From contig NZ_JAAGWH010000040.1 of NCBI RefSeq assembly GCF_010682105.1, forward strand, positions 1 through 64,000: a stretch of 64,000 nucleotides of DNA, in the 5' to 3' direction. Below are positions 25,681 to 34,225 of this stretch, one piece after another. This DNA is from Modestobacter muralis. Lineage in GTDB: Bacteria > Actinomycetota > Actinomycetes > Mycobacteriales > Geodermatophilaceae. Made by a program: the position numbers and the translations under genes. Positions within the stretch are counted from its first letter, which is position 1. The number at the start of each line of letters is the position of its first letter. The notes beneath the pieces are model-generated. The model was not told where the DNA came from and searched no databases. It saw nothing but the letters and a program-made list of their open reading frames with translations.

Positions 25681-26718
25681 CTACTTCACGGCGATGGGGT
25701 TGACCGGGGAGCCGACGGCGCCGGTGATGGGCAGGGGTGCGGCGGTGAGGAAGAAGTCCCACTGGCCGTCGGTGGCGCAGTCGGTGGCGAGGGCGTCGAG
25801 GTCCCACATCTCGCCGAGGTAGAGCCCGATGTTGGGGATGGCGACCTGGTGGAGGGGTTGGAAGGCGACGTCGAACTCGTTGGGCCGTACTTCGAAGCCC
25901 CAGGTGTCGGTGGCGATGCCGGCGATCTCGGTGTCGTGGAGCCAGTCGGCGGTGGTGAAGGACAGGCCGGGGGCGGGTCCGCCGGCGTAGTCGCCCCACC
26001 CGCGTCCTTCGGCGATGTCGCGGCGGGCGCGGGTGAGCCGGCCGGTGCGCACGCACAACAGATCGCCTCGGCCGACGCGGGCGGAGGGGCCCTGGGCGTC
26101 GATGGTGGCCTGCAGGTGCTCGGCGGTGATGGCGAAGCCGTCGGGCAGCTCGCCGTCGGCCCCGATGGCGCGGCCGACGTCGAGGAGGACGCCGCGGCCG
26201 GTGAGGTGGGCGGCGGCGGTCTGGATGCCGGTGACCAGGTCGCCTTCGCTGGTGACGACGTCGCCGGCGCGGCGGCCGTTCCAGGCGTTGCCGTGGTCGA
26301 AGATGTGGCCCAGGCCGTCCCACTGGGTCGAACACTGCAGCGGCATGGCGATGACGTCGTCGGCGCCACCGATGCCGTGGGGGAAGCCCTGGTTGCCGCG
26401 CTCGGCGTCGGTGCCGGTGTCGGTCATCGTGTGCACGGGGTTGGTGCGCCGCCGCCAGCCCTTCTGCGGGCCGTCGGTGTCGAAGGCCTGGGACAGGGAG
26501 AAGCTCACCCCGCGGCGGACCAGCCCGGCACCCTCCACCCGCTTGTCCGGGGTGAGGAAGTTCAGCGTGCCGAGCACGTCGTCGGCACCCCACCGACCCC
26601 AGTTCGAGCAGCGCGCCACGGCGGCCGCGACCGCGCCCTCGGGGTCGGTGCGGTCGAGCACGGCGGTCGGGGGCACGGCTGTCGGCGGCACGGCGGTGTG
26701 CGGCACGGTCTGGGACAC
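25681..26718 (-). CDS. Cyclase-family metal-dependent hydrolase (kynurenine formamidase/isatin hydrolase superfamily)
   Basis: A 345-residue member of the cyclase family (PF04199). The N-terminus has a Pro/Thr/Val-rich repeat (TAVPPTAVPPTAV). The metal-site region reads STQWDGLGHIFDHGN, a variant of the HxGTHxD motif. Characterised members hydrolyse amides or lactam rings (kynurenine formamidase, isatin hydrolase), which hints that the pathway's substrate may contain an amide or N-heterocycle; this is inference. The GTG start has AGGAGG eight bases upstream. First gene of the minus-strand operon, divergent from the LysR gene. Confidence 0.8.
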   Translation of the reverse strand: MSQTVPHTAVPPTAVPPTAVLDRTDPEGAVAAAVARCSNWGRWGADDVLGTLNFLTPDKRVEGAGLVRRGVSFSLSQAFDTDGPQKGWRRRTNPVHTMTDTGTDAERGNQGFPHGIGGADDVIAMPLQCSTQWDGLGHIFDHGNAWNGRRAGDVVTSEGDLVTGIQTAAAHLTGRGVLLDVGRAIGADGELPDGFAITAEHLQATIDAQGPSARVGRGDLLCVRTGRLTRARRDIAEGRGWGDYAGGPAPGLSFTTADWLHDTEIAGIATDTWGFEVRPNEFDVAFQPLHQVAIPNIGLYLGEMWDLDALATDCATDGQWDFFLTAAPLPITGAVGSPVNPIAVK

Positions 26719-26765
26719 GTCGGGTTCCTCCTCGAAGCGACGTGGACCACACTCGGTGCCTCGAT

Positions 26766-26804
26766 CTGATCAGGGAAGACGAGAGTCCTGATGCAGGGCA
26801 TCAG
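26766..26804. promoter_or_regulatory. Candidate LysR operator region
   Basis: The 105-base divergent region between the cyclase and LysR genes contains a perfect 7-3-7 palindrome, CTGATGC-AGG-GCATCAG (26788-26804), and 15 bases away the 8-base palindrome CTGATCAG (26766-26773) sharing the CTGAT half-site. LysR regulators usually bind two such sites in the divergent promoter. Binding is inferred. Confidence 0.5.
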
Positions 26805-26823
26805 CTGTGTGGATACTCCGGAC

Positions 26824-27753
26824 ATGAACCTGGCCCGGCTCGACCTGAACCTGCTGGTGTCGCTGGACGCACTGCTCCAGCAGCGCAGCGTCACCCGGGC
26901 CGCGGCCCAGATGGGGCTGAGCCAACCGGCGCTGTCGGCGTCGCTGAGCCGGCTGCGGCGGCACTTCGGGGACGAGCTGCTCACCCGCGTGGGCAACGAG
27001 TACCGGCTGACGCCGCTGGCGCTGCAGCTGCGCGAGCTGGTGCGGATCGCGTTGTCCGGCGCGGAACGGGTCTTCGACGCCCAGCCCGACTTCGACCCGG
27101 CGTCCTCCACCCGGGAGTTCACCGCGCTGGTCAGCGACTACGTGGTGGTGGTCCTCGGCGACACCCTCGCCGGGCTGCTGGCCGAGGAGGCGCCGCACAC
27201 TCGGCTGCGGCTGACCCCGCACTCCCCGGCGATGGTCGAGCGCGCCGAGCAGGTCCTGCTGGGCGGGGACGTGATGATGCTGCCGCACGGCTTCGTCACC
27301 GACCTCTCCCACATCGACCTGTACCGGGACGAGTGGGTCTGCGTGGTGTCGGCGGACAACCCGGTCGCCGACGTGGGGCTGACGACCGAGCACCTCCGGA
27401 CGATGCCGTGGGTGCTCACCTACCACGGGCCGGCCGCCTCGACCCCGGCTGCGCTGCAGATGCGCATGCTCGGCATCGAGCCGCGGGTCCAGGTGATCAC
27501 CGAGCACTTCATCACCGTGCCCGGCCTCGTGGCCGGCAGCGACCGGATCGCGCTGCTCCAGCGGCGGCTGGTCGACCTGCTGCCGCTGAGCAGCGGGATC
27601 CGGCCACTGCCCTGCCCGTTCGAGGTGGGGCCGCTGGTCGAGGCGATGTGGTGGCACCCGGCCCTGGACGACGACCCCGAGCACCGCTGGTTCCGGGACG
27701 TGGTCGGCCGGGCGGCGGCGCAGGCGGTGGGGTCACCCCATCCAGCGGGCTGA
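26824..27753 (+). CDS. LysR-family transcriptional regulator
   Basis: A 309-residue LysR protein counted from ATG 26824. An N-terminal winged helix-turn-helix (residues 3-62, DLNLLVSLDALLQQRSVTRA with SQPALSASLSRLR) is followed by a co-inducer domain. The start MNLARLDLNLL fits the NodD/LinR/NocR-like branch; a more upstream ATG at 26791 would lie inside the palindromic operator. It is divergent from the seven-gene catabolic operon and presumably activates it in response to a pathway compound while repressing itself. Confidence 0.88.
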   Translation: MNLARLDLNLLVSLDALLQQRSVTRAAAQMGLSQPALSASLSRLRRHFGDELLTRVGNEYRLTPLALQLRELVRIALSGAERVFDAQPDFDPASSTREFTALVSDYVVVVLGDTLAGLLAEEAPHTRLRLTPHSPAMVERAEQVLLGGDVMMLPHGFVTDLSHIDLYRDEWVCVVSADNPVADVGLTTEHLRTMPWVLTYHGPAASTPAALQMRMLGIEPRVQVITEHFITVPGLVAGSDRIALLQRRLVDLLPLSSGIRPLPCPFEVGPLVEAMWWHPALDDDPEHRWFRDVVGRAAAQAVGSPHPAG

Positions 27754-27858
27754 TGGCCGGCATCACCGACCCGGGCTTCCGTCGGCCGTGCCCCGTCTTG
27801 CACACTGCGCGTGTGTCGCAGGTCACCGTCGACCTGCACCGTTGTACCGGAGGTGCCC

Positions 27859-28077
27859 GTGTCCGAGGCCACTGCGACGTTCGAGGACATCGTCGGACCG
27901 ATGCGCGCGGAGTTCGCCGTCTGCCCGCTGACCGGGCAGCTGGCGGGCCGCCGGAGCGGCCGGCTGGCCCGGCTGCTGCGAGGGCTGGCCGTGCTCGGCT
28001 GCGTGCAGGGGAACGCCCTGGTCACCCCTGCGGCGACGGGCATCCACGTCGTCGATGGGGCGCCCCAGGAGAAGTGA
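27859..28077 (+). CDS. Small hypothetical protein
   Basis: A 72-residue protein I do not recognise. GGAGG lies five bases before the GTG start. It has a short acidic N-terminus (MSEATATFEDIVGP), two cysteines (FAVCPLTGQL and VLGCVQGN) and a basic helix in between (RRSGRLARLLRGLAVL). No signal peptide. It lies 85 bases before an MFS gene whose start context (CGCCCGTGTCAGA) resembles its own (TGCCCGTGTCCGA), which may reflect a shared promoter-proximal arrangement. Confidence 0.42.
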   Translation: MSEATATFEDIVGPMRAEFAVCPLTGQLAGRRSGRLARLLRGLAVLGCVQGNALVTPAATGIHVVDGAPQEK

Positions 28078-28161
28078 TTTCCGCTCCGCACCTGGCGTCC
28101 TGACACTCCTCGACCAGTGATGCCGGTCACGGAGGCCGGCGTCCCGTCAACGGAGACGCCC

Positions 28162-29382
28162 GTGTCAGAAGTCGTGAGCCCCTCGCCGGTCGCCCCACCG
28201 CTCGCCGGTGAGGTCGCCCTGGACCCCGCCACCGGCCGCCCGGCCGGCCGCACCCAGGCGCTCGTGCTGGTGCTCGCCAGCTGCCTCGGTGTGCTCGGTG
28301 CCGTCCTGCTCGCCCCGGTGCTGCCGGCGATCGAGGACGCCTTCGCCGGCACGGCCGGCGTGCAGGTGCTCACCCCCGTCGTGCTCACGGCACCCGCCCT
28401 GGTCATCGGGCTCACCGCCCCGTTCGTCGGCCGGGTCGTCGACCGGATTGGCCGCAAGCGGCTGCTGGTGACGGCGCTGGTGGTGTACGCCCTCGTCGGG
28501 ACCGCGCCGCTGTGGCTGCCCTCCCTCCCGCTGATCGTCGCCAGCCGGGTCCTCGTCGGGCTCACCGAGGCCGTGATCATGACCTGCTGCACCACGCTGC
28601 TCGCCGACTACTTCTCCGGTGCCGAGCGTGCACGCTGGTTCGGCCGCCAGGTGGTGGCCACCACCGTGGCCGCCACCCTGTTCTTCGGCATCGGCGGGGC
28701 GCTGGGCGCGCACAGCTGGCGGACCCCGTTCTGGCTCTACCTGGTCAGCCTGCCGCTGGCGGTCGTCGCGGCCCGCACCATCTGGCAGCCGGCCCAGCGG
28801 CGGTCGACCGGCACCGCCCTGCCGCGGCTGCCCTGGCACCGGCTGGCCGCGCCGGTCGGGGTCTCACTCCTCGGCGGGCTGGTCTTCTACGTGCTGATCG
28901 TGGAGCTGTCGTTCAGGCTCGACGAGCTGGGCGTGACGTCCACCGGTGCGATCGGTGCGATCAGCGCGGTCGGGTCGCTCGGCACGGCGGTCGGCGCCCT
29001 GGCCTCCAGCCGGCTCGCCGCCCGCGGCCCGGCGGTGAACATCCCCCTCGCCTTCGCGGTCTCCGGCCTGGGGCTGGTCGGGCTCGGGCTGGCGCCCACC
29101 GTCCCGGTCGTCGTCGTGGCCGCCTTGGTCACGGGCCTCGGCAACGGGCTGCTGCTGCCCGCGCTGCTCAGCTGGGCGGTCGGGTCGCTCACCTTCGAGC
29201 AGCGCGGTCGTGGCACCGGCTGGTGGACCGCGGCGGTGTTCCTCGGGCAGTTCATCTGCCCGCTGGTGGTGCTGGCGCTGACGGACGTGATCGGCGGTCT
29301 GGGCTCGGCGCTGGTCGCGGTCGGCGTCGTGGCGCTCGCCGTCGCCGTCGCCGTCCGTGCCCGCCGGCCGGTGGCCGGCTAG
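28162..29382 (+). CDS. MFS transporter (12-helix, Bcr/AraJ-like)
   Basis: A 406-residue major facilitator protein with about 12 hydrophobic segments. The helix 2-3 loop shows GRVVDRIGRKRLL, the MFS signature, near residue 95. A soluble N-terminus of about 32 residues precedes helix 1 (LVLVLASCLGVLGAVLLAPV). I chose GTG 28162, with GGAG six bases upstream, rather than the ATG at 28117. Position between two aromatic-catabolism loci suggests uptake of an aromatic acid or efflux of a toxic intermediate; the sequence does not settle which. Confidence 0.85.
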   Translation: MSEVVSPSPVAPPLAGEVALDPATGRPAGRTQALVLVLASCLGVLGAVLLAPVLPAIEDAFAGTAGVQVLTPVVLTAPALVIGLTAPFVGRVVDRIGRKRLLVTALVVYALVGTAPLWLPSLPLIVASRVLVGLTEAVIMTCCTTLLADYFSGAERARWFGRQVVATTVAATLFFGIGGALGAHSWRTPFWLYLVSLPLAVVAARTIWQPAQRRSTGTALPRLPWHRLAAPVGVSLLGGLVFYVLIVELSFRLDELGVTSTGAIGAISAVGSLGTAVGALASSRLAARGPAVNIPLAFAVSGLGLVGLGLAPTVPVVVVAALVTGLGNGLLLPALLSWAVGSLTFEQRGRGTGWWTAAVFLGQFICPLVVLALTDVIGGLGSALVAVGVVALAVAVAVRARRPVAG

Positions 29383-29469
29383 CTCCGGACGTCGGCCCGC
29401 CCGGCGGCAGCCGTCGACCCGGGCCGTCCCGGCACCACGGAGGCCCCGGCCCCCTCGAGGTCCTGACAC

Positions 29470-29511
29470 CACGACGGCCCCGGCCCCCGCGAGGGGGTCG
29501 GGGCCGTCGTG
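29470..29511. terminator. Bidirectional hairpin terminator
   Basis: A near-perfect 19-base-pair inverted repeat (29470-29488 with 29493-29511, one G-T pair) with a four-base loop, between the convergent MFS and aldehyde dehydrogenase genes. A degenerate copy of its left arm lies about 30 bases upstream. Confidence 0.75.
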
Positions 29512-29518
29512 CCGTCGG

Positions 29519-30979
29519 TCAGAACGGGTAGGTCGGCAGGTCCCCGCGCAGCGTCACCCACTGGGTCTCGGTGAACGCCTCGATGTTGGCCTGCGGGCCG
29601 CCGTGCCGGGAGCCGGTGCCCGAGGCGCCGACCCCGCCGAACGGCGCGACCGCCTCGTCGTTGACCGTCTGGTCGTTGATGTGCACCAGCCCGGCCGGGA
29701 TCCGCTCGGCCAGTTGCAGCCCGGCGTAGACGTCGCGGGTGAGGATGCCCAGCGACAGCCCGTACTCGGTGCCGGCGGCGAGCCCGACCACCTCGTCGAC
29801 GGAGGAGAACGGCGTCACCGGGGCGACCGGCCCGAAGATCTCCTGCTGGTAGGCCGGTGCCTCCACCGGGACGTCGCCGAGCACGGTCGGCCGGTAGAAC
29901 AGCCCCTCGTACGTGCCGCCGGTGCGCACGGTGGCGCCGGCGGCGATGCTGGCGGTGACCAGCCCGTGCACCCGGTCCCGCTGCCCGGCGTCGATGACCG
30001 GGCCCAGGGCCACGTGGTCACGGAACGGGTCGCCCACCGGGAGGTCCTTGACCTTGTCGGTCAGCACCTGGGTGTACTCCTCGGCGATCGAGGCGTGCAC
30101 CAGGTGCCGGGACGTCGCCATGCAGATCTGCCCGGAGTGGGCGAAGGTGCCCCACGCGCCGACCGAGGCGGCCGCCGTCACGTCGACGTCGGGCATCACG
30201 ATCAGCGCGGAGTTGCCGCCGAGCTCCAGGTGCGCACGCTTGAGGTGCTGCCCGGCCAGGGCGCCGACCGCCCGGCCGGCCCGGGTCGAGCCGGTGAAGG
30301 CGATGACCCGCACCGCCGGGTCGACGACGAGGGCCTCGCCGACGTCGGCGCCGCCGGGCAGCACCTGGAAGACCCCCTCGGGCACGCCGGCCTCGGCGAA
30401 CACCTGCGCGAACACCGCACCGCCGCAGACCGCCGTCCGCGGGTCGGGCTTGAGCACGACGGCGTTGCCCAGCGCCAGGGCCGGGGCGATCGCCCGGATG
30501 GCGAGGATGGTCGGCACGTTGAACGGGGCGATGACGCCGACGACGCCGGCCGGCACCCGGCGGGCGAAGGACAGCCGGGGGGACCCGGTGCGCAGCAGCT
30601 CGCCGTAGGGGTGGCTGGGCAGCGCCGAGGCCTCGTAGCACTCCTGCGCGGACGTGTGCACCTGGAAGTCGCCGAAGGGCAGGATCGCGCCGGACTCGCG
30701 CGCCAGCCAGCCCTTGATCTCCTCGGCGTGCGCGGTGAGCAGGTCACCGGCCTTGCGCAGCACCGCCGCCCGCTGCTCGAACGGCAGCGCCGCCCACCCG
30801 CGCTGGGCCGCTGCCGCCCGGGCCCCGGCTGCCGCGACGTCGGCGGGCGTGGCCAGGCCGACCTCGCCCAGCGACTCACCGGTGGACGGCTCGACCGCGG
30901 TGTAGGTGCCACCGCCGCCGTCGGTCCACGCGCCGGTCCAGACCTTGCCGCGCCATGCGCCGTCCTCGAGCAGTGCCAT
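29519..30979 (-). CDS. Aromatic aldehyde dehydrogenase (benzaldehyde/vanillin dehydrogenase type)
   Basis: A 486-residue NAD(P)-dependent aldehyde dehydrogenase. Catalytic Cys lies in SGQICMATSR, the general base Glu in LELGGNSALIV, and the cofactor loop in FTGSTRAGRAVG; PFNVPTILAIRAIAPALALGN is typical of benzaldehyde/vanillin dehydrogenases. GGAGGAG precedes the ATG. It follows pcaC by 43 bases on the same strand, so it is probably the last gene of the pca operon and supplies aromatic acids (for example protocatechuate or 4-hydroxybenzoate from their aldehydes) to it. Confidence 0.87.
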   Translation of the reverse strand: MALLEDGAWRGKVWTGAWTDGGGGTYTAVEPSTGESLGEVGLATPADVAAAGARAAAAQRGWAALPFEQRAAVLRKAGDLLTAHAEEIKGWLARESGAILPFGDFQVHTSAQECYEASALPSHPYGELLRTGSPRLSFARRVPAGVVGVIAPFNVPTILAIRAIAPALALGNAVVLKPDPRTAVCGGAVFAQVFAEAGVPEGVFQVLPGGADVGEALVVDPAVRVIAFTGSTRAGRAVGALAGQHLKRAHLELGGNSALIVMPDVDVTAAASVGAWGTFAHSGQICMATSRHLVHASIAEEYTQVLTDKVKDLPVGDPFRDHVALGPVIDAGQRDRVHGLVTASIAAGATVRTGGTYEGLFYRPTVLGDVPVEAPAYQQEIFGPVAPVTPFSSVDEVVGLAAGTEYGLSLGILTRDVYAGLQLAERIPAGLVHINDQTVNDEAVAPFGGVGASGTGSRHGGPQANIEAFTETQWVTLRGDLPTYPF

Positions 30980-31022
30980 GTCAGCTCCTCCTGTGGTTCC
31001 TCGTCCGGGGTCGTGCGGTGGG

Positions 31023-31424
31023 TCAGCCCGCGGCGCGCAGCTCGGCCAGGATCGGCCGGGCCACCGCCAGGGCGTGGTTGGCCGCGGGCACGCCGGCGTA
31101 GACGGCAGTGTGCAGGCACACCTCGGCGATCTCCTCGTCGGTCAACCCGTTGTTGACCGCGGCCTTCACGTGTAGGGCGAACTCGTCCCAGTGCCGCAGC
31201 GAGGCGGTGATGGCCAGGGTGAGCAGGCTGCGCTCGCGCCGGTCGAGCCCGGGCCGCTGCCACAGGTCGCCCCAGGCCACCCGGGTGATGAAGTCCTGGA
31301 AGTCGGCGGTGAGCGGGGTGACCGCGGCGACGGCCCGGTCGACGTGGGCGTCGCCGAGCACCTCCCGCCGCACCCGCATGCCGGCCTCGCGGCGCTGCTC
31401 GTCGGTCTCCAGTGGCTCGGTCAC
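31023..31424 (-). CDS. pcaC: 4-Carboxymuconolactone decarboxylase
   Basis: A 133-residue CMD-family protein of normal length that decarboxylates gamma-carboxymuconolactone to the 3-oxoadipate enol-lactone. Seen are RREVLGDAHVDRA near the N-terminus, WGDLWQRPGLDRRERSLLTL and the closing EIAEVCLHTAVYAGVPAANHA. The GTG start overlaps the pcaD stop (GTGA). In many actinobacteria PcaD and PcaC are fused as PcaL; here they are separate but overlapping. Confidence 0.93.
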   Translation of the reverse strand: MTEPLETDEQRREAGMRVRREVLGDAHVDRAVAAVTPLTADFQDFITRVAWGDLWQRPGLDRRERSLLTLAITASLRHWDEFALHVKAAVNNGLTDEEIAEVCLHTAVYAGVPAANHALAVARPILAELRAAG

Positions 31425-32197
31425 GGGGTGCCTCCGGTGGCGTGGGCGATCAGGGCCTCGGCGACCGCGGCGGGCTGCTCGAGGTTGGCCAGGTGGGCGG
31501 CCGGGCTGAGGGTGAGCAACCGCGCGTCCGGGACGCCGTCGGCGATCAGCCGCTGGTGTTCCGGGGGCACGGCCTGGTCCTCGGCGCCGGACACGACGAG
31601 CGTCGGGGCGCCGATGCGGTGCAGGTCCGGGCGCTGGTCCATCTGCGCGATCGCCGCGCAGCAGCCGGCGTAGCCCTCGTCGTCCGCAGCGGTGACCATC
31701 GCCTGCAGCCGGGCCACCAGGTCGGGGTGGTCGGCGGCGTACGGCGGGGTGAGCCAGCGGGAGACCACCGGCTCGGCGATCGCGGCCGTGCCCTCGGCGC
31801 GGACGGTGCGCGCCCGGTCCTCCCAGGAGGCCGCGTTGCCGGTGTGCGCCGAGCTGCACAGCACCGCCAGGGTCAGCACCCGCTGCGGCTCGCGCACCGC
31901 CAGCCGCAGGCCGGTCATCCCGCCGATCGACACCCCCGCGACGTGCGCCTGCGCCACGCCGAGCCGGTCCAGCAGCGCAACGACGTCGTCGGCGAGGTCG
32001 TCCATCGTGACGTCGCCCCGGGACGACGGCGAGCGGCCGTGCCCGCGGGTGTCGTACCGGACCACCCGGAACCGCTCGGTGAGCGCCGGCACCTGCGGGT
32101 CCCACATCGACAGGTCCGAGCCGAGCGAGTTCGACAGCAGCAGCACCGGGGCGTCGGCCGGGCCCTCGACGACGGCGTGCACCTCGACGGCGGTCAC
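31421..32197 (-). CDS. pcaD: 3-Oxoadipate enol-lactonase
   Basis: A 258-residue alpha/beta hydrolase that opens the enol-lactone to 3-oxoadipate. It has the oxyanion region LLSNSLGSDLSMWDPQ, RYDTRGHGRS, the nucleophile elbow GVSIGGMTGL, the acidic residue near VSGAEDQAVPPEHQ and a C-terminal His in PAAHLANLEQP, all typical of PcaD. The GTG start overlaps the pcaB stop (GTGA) and AGGAG lies just upstream inside pcaB. Confidence 0.93.
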   Translation of the reverse strand: MTAVEVHAVVEGPADAPVLLLSNSLGSDLSMWDPQVPALTERFRVVRYDTRGHGRSPSSRGDVTMDDLADDVVALLDRLGVAQAHVAGVSIGGMTGLRLAVREPQRVLTLAVLCSSAHTGNAASWEDRARTVRAEGTAAIAEPVVSRWLTPPYAADHPDLVARLQAMVTAADDEGYAGCCAAIAQMDQRPDLHRIGAPTLVVSGAEDQAVPPEHQRLIADGVPDARLLTLSPAAHLANLEQPAAVAEALIAHATGGTP

Positions 32198-33519
32198 AGC
32201 GCTCCTCCCTGGTCGGCGAGCACGTGGGCGGCGAGGGCCGCGTCGGTCTGGGCGCCGGCCTCGCCGACGTCGGGGGTGCCGTCGGCGACCAGGGCCGCGC
32301 CGTCGACGTCGGTGCGCGCCAGCACGAGGTCGGTGAGCGGACGAGCGGTCGTGGCCGCCTCCCGCACCGCGGCGGCCGCGGCGTCGTGCGCGGCGCCGGC
32401 GCCCAGCGCCGGCGTGAGCGCCTCGGCCAGCGCCCCGGCCAGCTGCGGGTCGCCGGCCGAGGTGACCGTCGCGGCCATCCGGTCGGTGTCCAGCCGCAGC
32501 GAGGACAGGCACTCGGTCAGCCAGGACGCCGCCGACCCCACCGTGCCCAGCAGGTCGGTCAGCGTGGGCCACTCCGCGTGCCAGGTGCCCGCGCCCCGCT
32601 CGTGCTCCTGCTCCATCGCCGCGTACAGCGTGGCGACCAGCCCGGGCGCGCGGCGGGCACAGGCACGCGCGGAGATGGCGGCCACCGGGTTGCTCTTGTG
32701 CGGCATCGCCGACGACCCGCCGCGGGATTCCGACACCTCGCTCGCCTCGGCGACCTCGGTCTGGGCCAGCAGGACGACGTCGACGGCGATGGTCGCGACC
32801 ACCCCGGCGACGGCACCGAGCACCCCGGCGACGTCGGCGATCGGCAGCCGCACCGTCGACCACGGCACCGGGGTCGTGGTCAGGCCCAGCTCGACGGCCA
32901 GCTCCCGGCGCAGGTCGACGCCGGAGCCGGAGCTGGCGGCCAGCGTGCCCACCGCGCCGCCGTACTGGACCGGCAGCCCGGCGACCACCGGGGCGATCCG
33001 CGTCCGGGCGCCGTCCAGGCCGGCGAGCCAGGTCGCGGCCTTGAACCCGGCGGTGATCGGCAGCGCCTGCTGCAGCAGCGTGCGCCCCATCAGCACGTCG
33101 TCCCGGTGGTCGGCGGCCAGCCGGGCGCACGCGTCGGCGGCGGTGCCGAGGTCGGTGCTGATCAGCTGGAGACCGCGTCGGGCCAGCAGCACGGCAGCGG
33201 TGTCGACGACGTCCTGGCTGGTGGCGCCGACGTGCACCGCGCCGGCCGCGTAGGGGCCGACGGCGTCCCGCAGCGCCCGCACCAGCGGGGGCACCGGGTT
33301 GCCGGCGTCCCCGGCGTGGGCGTGCACGGTGGCGAGGTCGAGCCGGGTGGGGTCGGCGCAAACCCGGCTGACCTCCTCGGCCGCGGTCGCGGCGACGAGG
33401 CCCACGCGGGCGGCGGCGCGGGCGAGCGCGCCCTCCACCTCCAGCAGCGCGACCAGCCAGGGGTCACCCGGGCCGGCGGACACCGGACCGCGGGCGAAGG
33501 TCGCATCCAGGAGGTTCAC
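32194..33519 (-). CDS. pcaB: 3-Carboxy-cis,cis-muconate cycloisomerase
   Basis: A 441-residue member of the fumarase/aspartase superfamily that lactonises 3-carboxymuconate. The superfamily signature GSSAMPHKSNPVA is present near residue 270, with HVGATSQDVVDTA and TLLQQALPITAGFK. Length matches the actinobacterial enzyme. GTG start at 33519, 25 bases after pcaG. Part of pcaHGBDC. Confidence 0.93.
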   Translation of the reverse strand: MNLLDATFARGPVSAGPGDPWLVALLEVEGALARAAARVGLVAATAAEEVSRVCADPTRLDLATVHAHAGDAGNPVPPLVRALRDAVGPYAAGAVHVGATSQDVVDTAAVLLARRGLQLISTDLGTAADACARLAADHRDDVLMGRTLLQQALPITAGFKAATWLAGLDGARTRIAPVVAGLPVQYGGAVGTLAASSGSGVDLRRELAVELGLTTTPVPWSTVRLPIADVAGVLGAVAGVVATIAVDVVLLAQTEVAEASEVSESRGGSSAMPHKSNPVAAISARACARRAPGLVATLYAAMEQEHERGAGTWHAEWPTLTDLLGTVGSAASWLTECLSSLRLDTDRMAATVTSAGDPQLAGALAEALTPALGAGAAHDAAAAAVREAATTARPLTDLVLARTDVDGAALVADGTPDVGEAGAQTDAALAAHVLADQGGAL

Positions 33520-33544
33520 GCGGGCATCCTGCCCCGTGCGCTGC

Positions 33545-34225
33545 TCACACCGCGAAGAAGACGGTCTCGACCATGCCCTTGGCCGTGCAGTCCTGCAGGT
33601 GCACGTCCAGGACGTAGCCGTCCTCGCTCGGCCGGGCGATCAGCGTCCGCCGGGCGTCGTCGTCGGGCAGGGCGGCCAGCACCGGGTCCGTGGCGTTGGC
33701 CTCGGCCTCGTCGGCGAAGTAGATGCGGGTGACCACCCGGTCCAGCAGCCCACGGGCGAACACCGAGACGTCGACGTGCGGCGCCTGCCACCCGCCCGCG
33801 CCGTCGGGCACCGGGCCGGGCTTGAGGGTGCGGACGGCGTAGGCGCCGCCGTCGACGGTGTCCGAGCGGGCGAAGCCGCGGAAGCCGGGCACCGTCACCG
33901 CGCCGCGCGGGTCGTCGGGGTGGGCGAAGCGCCCGTCGGGGTCGGCCTGCCAGGTCTCGACCATCGCGTCGGGCACCAGGTCGCCGTTGCCGTCGAACAC
34001 CCGGCCGCGCAGCCAGATCGCCCCGGGAGTGCCCTCGGCGACCGCGTTCGGCCCGTCGGGCCAGGTCAGCCCGATCGCCAGGTAGGGCCCCACGGTCGCA
34101 CTGGGGGTGGTGCCCAGCCGGAGCGGCTCGTCGAGGAACCCGCTGCCCCGCCGGAGGATGCCCGGGACCCGGTCGTTGTCCTCTCGCGCCCCGCGGACGA
34201 GGGGGGACAGGTGCGGGCTGCTCAT
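33545..34225 (-). CDS. pcaG: Protocatechuate 3,4-dioxygenase, alpha subunit
   Basis: A 226-residue intradiol dioxygenase subunit. TPSATVGPYLAIGL, GRVFDGNGDLVPDAMVETWQADPDGRF and APHVDVSVFARGLLDRVVTRIYF are characteristic. As expected of the alpha chain it lacks the iron-binding Tyr/Tyr/His/His set found in the beta chain. The ATG overlaps the pcaH stop (ATGA), with GGAG upstream inside pcaH. It pairs with PcaH to cleave protocatechuate to 3-carboxy-cis,cis-muconate. Confidence 0.93.
   Translation of the reverse strand: MSSPHLSPLVRGAREDNDRVPGILRRGSGFLDEPLRLGTTPSATVGPYLAIGLTWPDGPNAVAEGTPGAIWLRGRVFDGNGDLVPDAMVETWQADPDGRFAHPDDPRGAVTVPGFRGFARSDTVDGGAYAVRTLKPGPVPDGAGGWQAPHVDVSVFARGLLDRVVTRIYFADEAEANATDPVLAALPDDDARRTLIARPSEDGYVLDVHLQDCTAKGMVETVFFAV

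Noticed and set aside
31023-32197. pcaD and pcaC as a fused PcaL
   Set aside because: A stop ends pcaD and a GTG starts pcaC in another frame with a four-base overlap, so two proteins are made.
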